DNA of 64,000 nt from Lentzea nigeriaca (GTDB lineage Bacteria > Actinomycetota > Actinomycetes > Mycobacteriales > Pseudonocardiaceae), in the NCBI RefSeq assembly GCF_016907955.1, contig NZ_JAFBCX010000012.1, positions 124,001 through 188,000 of the forward strand. The letters run 5' to 3'. This document shows, one piece after another, positions 16,519 through 25,634 of the stretch. Positions within the stretch are counted from its first letter, which is position 1, and each line of letters begins with the position of its first letter. A program made the position numbers and the translations under genes. Below the pieces are notes generated by a model. It made no database searches. It was given only the letters and a program-made list of their open reading frames with translations, and was not told the DNA's origin.

Positions 16519-18251
16519 GCACGAGCACTGTGTCCACTCCTTCTGTCTCCTCGTCCGCCGAGCAGCGCTCCACCCTCGCTCCGCTGGGCAAGCCGTTCGC
16601 GGCCGTCGGTGGCGTCCTGGGCATCGTCGCGGCTCTCCTGCCGTGGGTCACGTTCGCCCTCAAGGACGGCAACTGGCCGGACAAGTCGACGCTGCAGTTC
16701 TTCGACGCTCCGTTCTCCCTCACCGGCTTCCGCTGGCACGTCCTGTTGCTCGGTGTCTTCATCCTGGTCGCAGCCTTCGCGCCGGTCCCGTCCAAGGGCC
16801 GCGTCGTGCGGGCGCTCGGCTGGGGTCTTGCCGTCGTGTCGTTCATCAACGGCGCGTACATCACGGTCAAGGGCGGTGGCCTCGGTGCCATCACGGCTAT
16901 CGACGGTGACTTCGCGTTCGGCAGCATCGTCGGCCTTGTCGGCGGTGTGCTGGCGATCCTCGCGGGCTACGGCATCGGCATCGCGCCGGTCGGCGTGTGG
17001 AAGACCAAGGTGTCCACGCCGGTCGCCTACCTGGTGCTGCTGGTGTCGTTCGCGGCGGTGCTGTACGCCGTCGCCGCGATGCTCACCACCGGTGGTGTCG
17101 GTTCCTCGAACCCCTATGCGGGCGCGATCTTCCTGTCGTTCCTCGGGTTCGCGGGTGGCGTCCTGGCCGCGCTGAGCGGTGTCGGGTACGTGCGCTGGAT
17201 CTCGGCGCTGTCCGAACAGCACCGCGTCTTCAGCGTGATCGTGCTGCTGGTCTGCGCGCTGGCGCTGCCGTTCACCGACGCCGGCAACGAGTACTGGATG
17301 ACGGTCGCGGCGAACATCGGCATCTACGCCGCCACCGCGATCGGCCTGAACATCGTCGTCGGTCTCGCGGGTCTGCTCGACCTCGGGTACGTGGCGTTCA
17401 TGGGCATCGGTGCCGTGATGGCGGCGAACTTCTCCGGTGCCGCCGCCGCGAACTTCGGCATCACGCTGCCGTTCCCGGTCGCCGCGGTGGTGTCCGCCGT
17501 CGTGGCCGGCATCTTCGGCGCCATCGTCGGTTCGCCGACGCTGCGGGTCCGCGGTGACTACCTCGCGATCGTGACGCTCGCGTTCGGTGAGATCTTCACC
17601 CGTTCCGCGCAGAACAACATCGGTGGCCTGACCAACGGCTCCAACGCGATCCCCGGCATCCCGCCGCTGTCGCTGTTCGGCGCGGAGTTCAACAAGTCGT
17701 TCTCGATCGGCGCGGTGAAGCTGCCCGCCGGTGTCCTCTACTACGTCCTGATCGTGCTGCTCGTGGCCGCGGTCATGACGGTGTTCGCGAACCTCAAGTT
17801 CAGCCGCATCGGCCGGGCCTGGATCGCGATCCGCGAGGACGAGGACGCGGCCCGTGCGATGGGTATCCGCACCGGCAAGGTGAAGATCCTCGCGTTCCTC
17901 ATCGGTGCCACGCTCGCGGGCCTCGCGGGTGCGGTGTTCGCGCACAAGAACGGCACGGTGTCCTACGAGTCGTTCAAGTTCCTCGAGTCGGTCACGCTCC
18001 TCGCGGCGGTCATCCTCGGCGGCATGGGCTCCATCCCGGGCGCCGTGCTCGGTGCGGCGCTGCTGTTCGTGCTGCCCGAGAAGCTGCGCGACTTCGAGGA
18101 CTACCGCCTCATGATCTTCGGCCTCGCGCTGATCCTGATCATGCGGTTCCGGCCGGTCGGCCTGATCCCCGATGCGCACAGGCGCGCTGAGATGATCGAG
18201 CGCGCCGATGAGAACGCCGAAGAGGCGCACGTGGAGGCGAAGAAGGCATGA
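16515..18251 (+). CDS. livM: branched-chain amino acid ABC transporter permease LivM, extended N-terminus
   Basis: 578-residue permease. The LivM core occupies about residues 230-560, with GLLDLGYVAFMGIGA, SPTLRVRGDYLAIVTLAFGEI and GATLAGLAGAVFAHKNG. In front sits an extra ~230-residue membrane region with about six hydrophobic helices, absent from E. coli LivM but known in actinobacterial relatives. The C-terminal tail is charged. It overlaps livH and livG by four bases each. The role of the extra helices is unknown. Confidence 0.92.
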   Translation: MSTSTVSTPSVSSSAEQRSTLAPLGKPFAAVGGVLGIVAALLPWVTFALKDGNWPDKSTLQFFDAPFSLTGFRWHVLLLGVFILVAAFAPVPSKGRVVRALGWGLAVVSFINGAYITVKGGGLGAITAIDGDFAFGSIVGLVGGVLAILAGYGIGIAPVGVWKTKVSTPVAYLVLLVSFAAVLYAVAAMLTTGGVGSSNPYAGAIFLSFLGFAGGVLAALSGVGYVRWISALSEQHRVFSVIVLLVCALALPFTDAGNEYWMTVAANIGIYAATAIGLNIVVGLAGLLDLGYVAFMGIGAVMAANFSGAAAANFGITLPFPVAAVVSAVVAGIFGAIVGSPTLRVRGDYLAIVTLAFGEIFTRSAQNNIGGLTNGSNAIPGIPPLSLFGAEFNKSFSIGAVKLPAGVLYYVLIVLLVAAVMTVFANLKFSRIGRAWIAIREDEDAARAMGIRTGKVKILAFLIGATLAGLAGAVFAHKNGTVSYESFKFLESVTLLAAVILGGMGSIPGAVLGAALLFVLPEKLRDFEDYRLMIFGLALILIMRFRPVGLIPDAHRRAEMIERADENAEEAHVEAKKA

Positions 18252-19069
18252 GCACGCCGGTTTTGGAAGCGCGTGACGTCTCGATGGTCTTCGGTGGCCT
18301 CAAGGCGTTGAAGGGCGTCACCCTGACGCTCGACGAAGGCAAGATCGTCGGCCTGATCGGCCCGAACGGCGCGGGGAAGACGACGTTCTTCAACTGCCTC
18401 ACGGGCCTGTACACGCCGACGACGGGACAGGTGCTGCTCAAGGGCACGGAGCTGCCAGGCGACCCGGCGCACGTGACGGACGCGGGCGTCGCCCGCACGT
18501 TCCAGAACATCCGCCTGTTCCCCAGCATGACCGTGCTGGAGAACGTGATGGTCGGCCGTCACGTCCGGATGAAGCAGGGCCCGCTGGCCTCGCTGTTCCA
18601 CGGCCCCGCCTACCAGCGCGGTGAGCGGGCTGCCCGCGAACGGTCGCGGGAGCTGCTCGCGTTCGTCGGCCTGAAGAACCTGGACGACGAGCTGTCGCGC
18701 AACCTCCCGTACGGCGACCAGCGCCGTCTGGAGATCGCGCGCGCGTTGGCGACGGATCCAGCGGTGCTGCTGCTGGACGAGCCCACCGCGGGTATGAACC
18801 CGCAGGAGACGGAAGCTACGCAGCAGCTGATCTTCCGCATCCGCGAGACGGGCGTGTCCGTCGTCGTCATCGAGCACGACATCAAGTTCATCTTCGGGCT
18901 GTGCGACTCGGTTTCCGTGCTCGTGCAGGGCGAGCTGCTCGTCGAAGGCAGCCCCGAAACCGTGCGGGCGGACCCGCGGGTCGTCGAGGCCTACCTCGGC
19001 AAGCCGCCGGAGGAAGTCCAGCACGAGGTCGAGGCCGCCGCTGCTTCTGCTGAGGAGGAGCAGGCATGA
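18248..19069 (+). CDS. livG: branched-chain amino acid ABC transporter ATPase LivG
   Basis: 273-residue ABC ATPase. Walker A is GPNGAGKT near residues 38-45, Walker B VLLLDEPTAGMNP, and the switch His is in VVVIEHDIKF. The signature region reads NLPYGDQRRLEIARAL, in which YGDQ replaces the canonical SGGQ, as is normal for LivG. MNPQETE after Walker B is also typical of the LivG subgroup. A Glu/Ala-rich tail of ~20 residues follows the domain. Four-base overlaps with livM and livF show tight coupling. Confidence 0.93.
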   Translation: MSTPVLEARDVSMVFGGLKALKGVTLTLDEGKIVGLIGPNGAGKTTFFNCLTGLYTPTTGQVLLKGTELPGDPAHVTDAGVARTFQNIRLFPSMTVLENVMVGRHVRMKQGPLASLFHGPAYQRGERAARERSRELLAFVGLKNLDDELSRNLPYGDQRRLEIARALATDPAVLLLDEPTAGMNPQETEATQQLIFRIRETGVSVVVIEHDIKFIFGLCDSVSVLVQGELLVEGSPETVRADPRVVEAYLGKPPEEVQHEVEAAAASAEEEQA

Positions 19070-19782
19070 CCGCGCTGCTCGAAGTCCGCAACCTCTCGGT
19101 CTCCTACGGTGCGATCGAGGCCGTCCGCGACATCTCGTTCACCGTCGAGGCCGGCCAGATCGTGTCGTTGATCGGCTCGAACGGTGCTGGCAAGACCACG
19201 ACCCTGCGCACCATCTCGGGTCTGCTGCGCCCGACGTCCGGCGAGATCCTGTTCCAGGGCAAGCCGATCCACAACGACCCGGCGCACGCGATCCTCGGTG
19301 AGGGCATCGCCCACTGCCCGGAGGGCAGGCGGCTCTTCCCGCGGATGACCGTGGAGGAGAACCTCCAGCTCGGCGCCTACGTCCGCAAGGACGACGGCGT
19401 GCAGGCCGACATGGACCGGGTCTACGAGCTGTTCCCCGTCCTCGGCGAGCGGCGGCACAACAAGGCCGGGCTCTTCTCCGGTGGTGAACAGCAGATGCTC
19501 GCCATCGGCCGCGCCATGATGTCCAAGCCCCGCCTGCTGATGCTCGACGAGCCCTCGATGGGTCTCTCGCCGATCATGACGCAGCGGATCTTCGACACCA
19601 TCAAGGAACTGCAGTCGCTCGGCACCACCATTCTCCTGGTGGAGCAGAACGCTCTCGCGGCTCTGGCGTTGTCGGACTACGGCTACGTGATCGACCTCGG
19701 CCGCACCACCCTGTCCGACACGGGTCACGCGCTGCTGGCTGACCAGCGCGTGCGTGACGCGTACCTGGGTGAGGCGCACTGA
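19066..19782 (+). CDS. livF: branched-chain amino acid ABC transporter ATPase LivF
   Basis: 238-residue ABC ATPase, the partner of LivG. Walker A is GSNGAGKT (near residues 35-42), the signature FSGGEQQMLAIGRAMM, and Walker B LLMLDEPSMGLSP, where SMGLSP is the usual LivF variant. The switch His is replaced by Gln in ILLVEQNALAAL, again normal for LivF. It is the last gene of the operon and is followed by a strong terminator shared with the convergent lipase gene. Confidence 0.93.
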   Translation: MTALLEVRNLSVSYGAIEAVRDISFTVEAGQIVSLIGSNGAGKTTTLRTISGLLRPTSGEILFQGKPIHNDPAHAILGEGIAHCPEGRRLFPRMTVEENLQLGAYVRKDDGVQADMDRVYELFPVLGERRHNKAGLFSGGEQQMLAIGRAMMSKPRLLMLDEPSMGLSPIMTQRIFDTIKELQSLGTTILLVEQNALAALALSDYGYVIDLGRTTLSDTGHALLADQRVRDAYLGEAH

Positions 19783-19798
19783 GGCACGTGATCGTGTG

Positions 19799-19830
19799 AG
19801 GCGGGGCGGAGGGTTTCCTCCGCCCCGCCT
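19799..19830. terminator. bidirectional terminator between livF and lipase gene
   Basis: A perfect 14-base stem: AGGCGGGGCGGAGG (19799-19812), loop GTTT, CCTCCGCCCCGCCT (19817-19830), then TTC. It lies between two convergent genes, so it can serve both strands. Confidence 0.9.
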
Positions 19831-19835
19831 TTCGT

Positions 19836-21008
19836 TCACCCGCGGTCGAAGTCGGCGAGGACTCGCGGCAGGGCCAGCTTGGCCGCCTTGCCGTGGTTCA
19901 CGTCCGCGCCGAGGTCGATCAGCGTGCTTCGGGCGTGGTGCTTCTTCAGGCGTTGGTCGCAGTAGGCGGAGGTTTCGAGCAGAGTGTCCTTGTCTCCGGC
20001 GGACGAGTAGATCGTCACCGGGACCTGCGGCCGCCAGTCGCAGTAGCCGTCCGCTTCACGCAACTTCGCCCGCAGCACGCCTGCCGGGTGCTTGACGCGG
20101 TTCAGGTAGGGCTCGGTCAGCAGTTCCCGCATGGTCGCGGGCAGGTGCTGGAAGATCTCCTCGTTGCGGTGGTCGCCGTCGAAGAGCGCTTCGACCGACG
20201 GATCGTTGAAGGCCTCGGCGGGGTTGTCGTAGAGGTGGTGGACGCGGTTCCACGCGACCGTCCAGTACGCCATGTACGCGACGCCGTTGGCGATCTCGTC
20301 GTTCATCGCCTTGGCGACCAGCACGCTCGGCTTCAAGGGGCCGCTGATCGGGGCGAGTCCGCCCAGCTTCAGGTGCGGGTCGGCGCCGCGCTGCAGGGCT
20401 CGGCCCAGTGCCATCGCCGCGTGGCCACCCTGCGAGTGGCCGGTGATCATGATCCGGGGGTCGGGGTGGAGGCCCGACATGGCGGCGTACTGCCTGGTCG
20501 CGCGTAAGGCGTCCACCGAGGCCGTCACCGTGGACGGGGCATCCGCGTACGGGTGGAAGCCGGGACCGGTGCCGAGACCCAGGTAGTCCGGGGCCGTGGT
20601 GAGGTAGCCGGCCGAGGCGAACAGCAGGGCCGCTGCTCTGTCGTTGCCGTCGGAGACCGAGGCGACCGAGCCGCGGTAGCCGGTGGTGCCGTGCAGCCAG
20701 GTCACCTGGCGCGGCGAGGAGTCGGTGTTGCGGGGCAGGGCGATCAGGGCGCTCGCCGTTGTCGGTTTTCCGGTCGGGTCGACGGTGCGGTACACGATGC
20801 GCTTCGTGTCCACACCGAATCGGACGCGGGTGGCGTCCAGGGCGTGGTCCCCCAGGTAGCTGACCAACTGGTTGGTGTCCATCGTGGACACGGGGACGAC
20901 GTCGAGGAGTTCGCCGCGGCCGGTGCGGGCGGAGGCGGTGGCCGGGACGGATGCCGCGACCACCGCGCCGCACAGGACTGCTGCTGTCAGTCGAGTCGAG
21001 AAGGTCAT
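19836..21008 (-). CDS. secreted alpha/beta-hydrolase of the secretory lipase (LIP) type
   Basis: 390-residue exported hydrolase. The Sec signal peptide covers about residues 1-27 and ends in ATASA. The nucleophile elbow GHSQGG places Ser192 as nucleophile. The oxyanion-region motif is WLHGTTGYRG, and the catalytic His is probably in DVNHGKAA near the C-terminus. The overall pattern matches secretory lipases/esterases of actinomycetes that act on glycerides or other esters outside the cell. The gene is monocistronic and convergent with livF. Confidence 0.85.
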   Translation of the reverse strand: MTFSTRLTAAVLCGAVVAASVPATASARTGRGELLDVVPVSTMDTNQLVSYLGDHALDATRVRFGVDTKRIVYRTVDPTGKPTTASALIALPRNTDSSPRQVTWLHGTTGYRGSVASVSDGNDRAAALLFASAGYLTTAPDYLGLGTGPGFHPYADAPSTVTASVDALRATRQYAAMSGLHPDPRIMITGHSQGGHAAMALGRALQRGADPHLKLGGLAPISGPLKPSVLVAKAMNDEIANGVAYMAYWTVAWNRVHHLYDNPAEAFNDPSVEALFDGDHRNEEIFQHLPATMRELLTEPYLNRVKHPAGVLRAKLREADGYCDWRPQVPVTIYSSAGDKDTLLETSAYCDQRLKKHHARSTLIDLGADVNHGKAAKLALPRVLADFDRG

Positions 21009-21084
21009 GGCACCACGATGGCGGGATGATCTTGGGGAGTCAGTGGTGCTGACCGCAGTGTCGAGGTGGGGTTGACCGCAGTGT

Positions 21085-21495
21085 TCAGGCTCCCGGCGGC
21101 TTCGGGCGCAGGAGACACGTGAGGCGGGCGGTGCAGGTGCGCTTGCCCTCCTCGTCCGTCACGACGATCTCGTACGTCGTCGTGCTCCGGCCGAGGTGGA
21201 TGGGGCGGGCGACGCCCGTGACGACGCCGTCGAGCGCCGCGCGGTGGTGGGTGCAGGACAGCTCCAGCCCGACCGCGATGGAGCCGAACTGTGCCGCGTG
21301 CATCGCGGACGCGAGGGAACCCAGCTGCTCGGCGAGCACGGCGTTCGCGCCGCCGTGCAGCAGGCCGAACGGCTGGCGGTTGCCCTTGACCGGCATGGTG
21401 CCCGTCATCTCCTGGACATCCCATTGGGTGATTTCGATGCCCATGCGGACGTGCAGCTGTTCGTCGGCGAAGTCCACCGGCAGGTCGGGGATCAC
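21085..21495 (-). CDS. hotdog-fold thioesterase, PaaI-like
   Basis: 136-residue hotdog-fold acyl-CoA thioesterase. The central helix motif LLHGGANAVLAEQLGS matches the PaaI/YbdB group, in which a His-Gly-Gly and a Glu/Asp further along the helix build the active site. It hydrolyses an acyl- or aryl-CoA in the cytoplasm; the substrate is unknown. It is divergent from polA, with the polA promoter in the 55-base gap. A 12-base sequence, TGACCGCAGTGT, is repeated just downstream of its stop. Confidence 0.85.
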   Translation of the reverse strand: MIPDLPVDFADEQLHVRMGIEITQWDVQEMTGTMPVKGNRQPFGLLHGGANAVLAEQLGSLASAMHAAQFGSIAVGLELSCTHHRAALDGVVTGVARPIHLGRSTTTYEIVVTDEEGKRTCTARLTCLLRPKPPGA

Positions 21496-21520
21496 ACGTG
21501 CTCCAAGGGGTCAAGCGAAA

Positions 21521-21543
21521 GTGTCAGACCCCCACCCTAGACT
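21521..21543 (+). promoter_or_regulatory. PafBC/RecA-independent-type promoter of polA
   Basis: GTGTCAGAC (21521-21529), exactly eight bases, then TAGACT (21538-21543) as -10. This fits the mycobacterial RecA-independent damage promoter (TTGTCRGTG-N8-TAnnnT) except in the last two bases of the first block. The polA GTG begins seven bases after the -10, implying a leaderless mRNA. Confidence 0.7.
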
Positions 21544-21550
21544 CGGCCTC

Positions 21551-24226
21551 GTGACTCCCTCAGACGTGAAGCGGCTCCTGCTCATCGACGGTCACTCGAT
21601 GGCCTACCGAGCGTTCTACGCCCTGCCCGCCGAGAACTTCCAGACGGCGACGGGCCAGGTCACGAACGCCGTGTACGGGTTCACGTCCATGCTGATCAAC
21701 ATCCTGCGGGACGAGAAGCCGACGCACGTCGCCGTGGCGTTCGACGTGTCGCGCAAGACCTTCCGCTCCGAGCAGTACCCGGAGTACAAGGCCGGTCGCT
21801 CCAAGACGCCGGACGAGTTCCGCAGCCAGGTCTCGCTGATCGGCGAGGTCCTCGACGCGCTCCAGATCTGCAAGATGGAGAAGGAGGGCTACGAGGCCGA
21901 CGACATCATCGCCACGCTGACCACGCAGGCGGTGGAGCAGGGCTTCGAGGTCGAGATCGTCACCGGCGACCGGGACGCGTTCCAGCTGGTCAACGACAAG
22001 GTCACGGTGCTGTACCCGGTCAAGGGCGTGTCCGAGATGGGCCGGTTCACCCCGGCGTACGTCGAGGAGAAGCACGGCGTGCGGCCCGAGCAGTACGCGG
22101 ACTACGCGGCGGTGCGCGGCGACTCGTCCGACAACCTGCCGAACACGCCGGGCGTGGGCCCGAAGACGATCATCAAGCTGCTCAACCAGTTCGGCGGGCT
22201 GAACGAGCTGGTCGACCGTATCGACGAGGTGCCGGGCAAGGTCGGCGAGGCGCTGCGCGGCAACCTGGCGAACATCATCATGAACCGCCAGCTCACGGAG
22301 CTGGTGAAGGACCTGGAGCTGCCGTACCAGGTGGACGGTCTCGCGGTGCGGCAGTGGGACCGCGACGCCGTGCACCGGCTGTTCGACGAGCTGGAGTTCC
22401 GCGTCCTGCGTGACCGTCTCTTCCAGACGCTCACGACCGCGGAGCCCGAGGCGGAGGAGGGCTTCGAGGTTTCCGGCGGGGCGATCCCGGCCGGCACGCT
22501 CGCCCAGTGGCTCGACAAGCACGCCCGCGCGAACCGCGTCGGCATCGCGTTGCGCGTCGCGGGCACCGACATCGAGGGCATCGCGCTGTCCGCGGCTTCG
22601 GGCGAGGGCGGCTACGTCGACGTCACGCAGCTGAACTCCGCCGACGAGAACGCGCTCGCCGCCTGGCTGGCGGACGAGAGCGTCGCCAAGGCAGGCCACG
22701 ACCTGAAGCTGCCGTTGCGCCAGATCCGCGCCCGCGGCTGGAAGCTGCGCGGCCTGACCTCGGACACGGCCCTGGCCGCGTACCTGGTGCGTCCCGGCCA
22801 GCGTTCGTTCGCGCTCGACGACCTGGCGCTGCGCTACCTCAAGCGGGAGCTGCGCGCGGAGGAGTCGGGCGACGGCCAGCTGTCGCTGCTGGCCGACGAG
22901 TCGGAGGAGGCGCAGAAGGTCGCCACCGGCGCGATCCTGCGCGCGCGTGCCGTGGCCGAGCTCGCCGACCGGCTCGACACCGAGCTCGTGACCATCGGCG
23001 GCGCCGGCCTGCTGGCCGATCTCGAACTGCCGCTGATGAACGTGCTCGACGAGGTCGAGGCCGTCGGTATCGCGATCGACGTCGAGCACCTGTCGTCGCT
23101 GGAGGCGCACTTCGCGGCGGGCGTGAAGCAGGCGGCGCAGGACGCCTACTCGGTGATCGGCAAGGAGATCAACCTCGGCAGCCCGAAGCAGCTGCAGACG
23201 GTCCTCTTCGACGAGCTGAACATGCCGAAGACGAAGAAGACCAAGACGGGCTACACCACCGACGCCGACGCGCTGCAGAACCTGTTCGAGCAGACCGAGC
23301 ACCCGTTCCTGCAGCACCTGTTGTCCCACCGGGACGTCACGCGCCTGAAGTCCACTGTGGACGGTCTGCTGAAGTCGGTCGCCGACGACGGCCGCATCCA
23401 CACGACGTTCCACCAGACCATCGCCGCCACGGGCCGCCTGTCGTCGACCGACCCGAACCTGCAGAACATCCCTATCCGCACCGACGAGGGCCGCCGCATC
23501 CGCCAGGCCTTCGTCGTCGGCGACGGCTACGCGGAGCTGATGACCGCGGACTACAGCCAGATCGAGATGCGCATCATGGCCACGCTGTCCGGCGACGAGG
23601 GCCTGATCGCGGCGTTCAACAGCGGCGAGGACCTGCACACCTACGTGGCGTCGCAGGCGTTCTCGATCCCCACCTCCGAGGTGACGGGCGAGATGCGCCG
23701 CCGCATCAAGGCGATGTCCTACGGTCTCGCGTACGGCCTGAGCGTGTTCGGTCTCTCGCAGCAGCTGCGCATCCCGACCGAAGAGGCCCGCGAGCAGATG
23801 GAGGCCTACTTCTCCCGCTTCGGCGGCGTGCGCGACTACCTCAACGAGATCGTCGAGAAGGCCCGCAAGGACGGCTACACCGAAACCGTCCTGGGCCGCC
23901 GCCGCTACCTGCCGGACCTGACGTCGGACAACCGCCAGCGCCGCGAGATGGCCGAACGCATGGCTCTCAACGCCCCGATCCAGGGCAGCGCCGCCGACAT
24001 CATCAAGGTGGCCATGCTGGGCGTGTTCCGCGCGCTGGAGCAGTCGGGCCTGCGCTCGCGCATGCTCCTGCAGGTTCACGACGAACTGGTGCTGGAGGTC
24101 GCCGAAGGCGAGCGCGAGGCGGTGGAGGCCCTGGTCCGCGACCAGATGGGCAACGCCTACCAGCTCCGGGTGCCGTTGGAGGTCTCGGTGGGCGTGGGCC
24201 GCTCGTGGGACGACGCCGCGCATTAG
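21551..24226 (+). CDS. polA: DNA polymerase I
   Basis: 891-residue DNA polymerase I that fills repair gaps and removes primers. The N-terminal 5'-3' exonuclease/flap domain covers about residues 1-295 (LLIDGHSMAYRAFYALP, EADDIIATL, GDRDAFQLV, SDNLPNTPGVGPKTI). A degenerate 3'-5' exonuclease-like domain follows (~310-480), as in other actinobacteria. The polymerase domain has motif A DYSQIEMRIMA, motif B RRRIKAMSYGLAYGLS and motif C VHDELVLEV. The GTG at 21551 fits the family N-terminus; the open frame reaching back to 21119 is not used. Confidence 0.97.
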   Translation: MTPSDVKRLLLIDGHSMAYRAFYALPAENFQTATGQVTNAVYGFTSMLINILRDEKPTHVAVAFDVSRKTFRSEQYPEYKAGRSKTPDEFRSQVSLIGEVLDALQICKMEKEGYEADDIIATLTTQAVEQGFEVEIVTGDRDAFQLVNDKVTVLYPVKGVSEMGRFTPAYVEEKHGVRPEQYADYAAVRGDSSDNLPNTPGVGPKTIIKLLNQFGGLNELVDRIDEVPGKVGEALRGNLANIIMNRQLTELVKDLELPYQVDGLAVRQWDRDAVHRLFDELEFRVLRDRLFQTLTTAEPEAEEGFEVSGGAIPAGTLAQWLDKHARANRVGIALRVAGTDIEGIALSAASGEGGYVDVTQLNSADENALAAWLADESVAKAGHDLKLPLRQIRARGWKLRGLTSDTALAAYLVRPGQRSFALDDLALRYLKRELRAEESGDGQLSLLADESEEAQKVATGAILRARAVAELADRLDTELVTIGGAGLLADLELPLMNVLDEVEAVGIAIDVEHLSSLEAHFAAGVKQAAQDAYSVIGKEINLGSPKQLQTVLFDELNMPKTKKTKTGYTTDADALQNLFEQTEHPFLQHLLSHRDVTRLKSTVDGLLKSVADDGRIHTTFHQTIAATGRLSSTDPNLQNIPIRTDEGRRIRQAFVVGDGYAELMTADYSQIEMRIMATLSGDEGLIAAFNSGEDLHTYVASQAFSIPTSEVTGEMRRRIKAMSYGLAYGLSVFGLSQQLRIPTEEAREQMEAYFSRFGGVRDYLNEIVEKARKDGYTETVLGRRRYLPDLTSDNRQRREMAERMALNAPIQGSAADIIKVAMLGVFRALEQSGLRSRMLLQVHDELVLEVAEGEREAVEALVRDQMGNAYQLRVPLEVSVGVGRSWDDAAH

Positions 24227-24281
24227 TGCGGCATTGGCGAAATCGCCGTCGTGGAATGTCCCCCATTGGAACGTATAACGC

Positions 24282-24310
24282 ACCCAGGGACTTGCCGCAA
24301 GACCCTGGGT
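24282..24310 (+). terminator. hairpin between polA and the glycosyltransferase gene
   Basis: ACCCAGGG and CCCTGGGT form the outer stem; CTTG-CCG-CAAG forms the inner stem, with an A bulge on each side. No T-run follows. It could end polA transcription. Because a TATAAC box sits just before it (24274-24279), it could instead be the 5' end of the glycosyltransferase leader. Confidence 0.6.
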
Positions 24311-24356
24311 CAGCAGCACAATTCGTGGCCTGACCAGGGGATTGAGGGGATTTCAC

Positions 24357-25529
24357 ATGCGGTTTCTGCTGTCCACGATCGGCTCGCGGGGAGAGGCGCA
24401 GCCGGTCACCGCACTGGCTGTGCAGCTGAAAGAGCTGGGTAACGACGTGCGGGTCGTCGCGCCGCCGGACTTCGAGGACCTGGTGACGGGCAACGGAATC
24501 GACTTCACGCCGGTCGGACCCGTCCTGCGCACCGTCACCGCCGTGAAGCTGAAGCCGGAGGACCTGGGCCGGCTGGCCGAGGAGTCGGTGCGGGAGCAGT
24601 TCCGGGTCGTGAGCGAGGCGGCGCAGGGGGCGGACGTCCTGGTGGCGGGCGGTGCGTTGCAGCACGCCACGCGTTCGGTGGCGGAAAGCGTCGACGCGCA
24701 CTACGTGTACGCGAGCTTCTGTGCGAACACGTTGCCGTCGCCGCACCACGCCCCGCCCGCGATGTTGGGCCGCGTTCCGGTGAACGGAACACCGGAGGAA
24801 AACCTCGCGCAGTGGGAGCAGCACCGCCGGCTGTTCGCGAGCTCCCGCGACACTCTGAACGCCGAGCGCGCCAAGCTCGGCCTCGACCCGATCGACGACG
24901 TCCGCGACCACATCTTCGGCGACGACCCGTGGCTCGCCGCCGACCCGGTGCTCGGTCCGTGGCCGGGGCCTGGCGAGCTCGTGCAGACCGGTGCGTGGCT
25001 GACCGACGACCAACGCCCGCTCACGCCGGAGCTCGAAGCGTTCCTGGCCGACGGCGAACCGCCGGTCTACTTCGGCCTGGGCAGCATGCGCGGCGCTCAG
25101 GACACGGCGCACCACGCCATCGCGGCCGCCCGCGAACTGGGCAGGCGGGTGGTCCTGCAGCAGGGCTGGGCCGGTCTGCGGCTCGCCGACGACGCCCCGG
25201 ACTGCATCGCGATCGGTGAGGTGAACCAGCAGGCGCTGTTCCGCCGCGTCGCCGCGATCGTGCACCACGGCGGCGCGGGTACCACCACGACGGCCGCGGC
25301 GGCGGGCAAGCCGCAGATCGTGCTGCCCCACATGTACGACCAGTACTACTGGGGCAGCCAGGTCGAGCGGCTGAACATCGGTCGTTCGGCGACCGCAATG
25401 ACCACCGAGGTCCTCGCCGAAGCCCTTGAACTGAACGAGGAAGCCACCAAGGTGGGCACGCAGGTGCGCACGGACGGCGCGAGGGTCGCTGCGGAACGCC
25501 TGCAGTCTGCGCGGCACCGGGCGAGCTGA
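24357..25529 (+). CDS. GT1-family glycosyltransferase (macrolide/glycopeptide type)
   Basis: 390-residue GT-B glycosyltransferase of the MGT/GtfE type, which moves a sugar from a nucleotide diphosphate donor to a small-molecule acceptor. The N-terminal MRFLLSTIGSRGEAQPVTALA is characteristic. The C-terminal donor-binding region shows HHGGAGTTTTAAAAGKPQIVLPHMYDQYYW, where HHGGAGT binds the diphosphate. ATG 24357 follows GAGGGG. No biosynthetic gene cluster surrounds it, so it may serve resistance by glycosylating a toxic compound, or modify a lipid; that is inference. Confidence 0.88.
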   Translation: MRFLLSTIGSRGEAQPVTALAVQLKELGNDVRVVAPPDFEDLVTGNGIDFTPVGPVLRTVTAVKLKPEDLGRLAEESVREQFRVVSEAAQGADVLVAGGALQHATRSVAESVDAHYVYASFCANTLPSPHHAPPAMLGRVPVNGTPEENLAQWEQHRRLFASSRDTLNAERAKLGLDPIDDVRDHIFGDDPWLAADPVLGPWPGPGELVQTGAWLTDDQRPLTPELEAFLADGEPPVYFGLGSMRGAQDTAHHAIAAARELGRRVVLQQGWAGLRLADDAPDCIAIGEVNQQALFRRVAAIVHHGGAGTTTTAAAAGKPQIVLPHMYDQYYWGSQVERLNIGRSATAMTTEVLAEALELNEEATKVGTQVRTDGARVAAERLQSARHRAS

Positions 25530-25634
25530 TTCTCTGGACGCGGCGCTGCCTTGGTTGCGCATCGGTGGAAGGGTGAACCGGGCCAACTGAGACGTACGTG
25601 TTGTGGGTGTCCGCGCGTAAGGGGTGACCCGCAC

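Noticed and set aside
24357..25529. Glycopeptide or macrolide biosynthetic cluster around the GT1 gene
   Set aside because: No polyketide, peptide-synthetase or sugar-biosynthesis genes are nearby.
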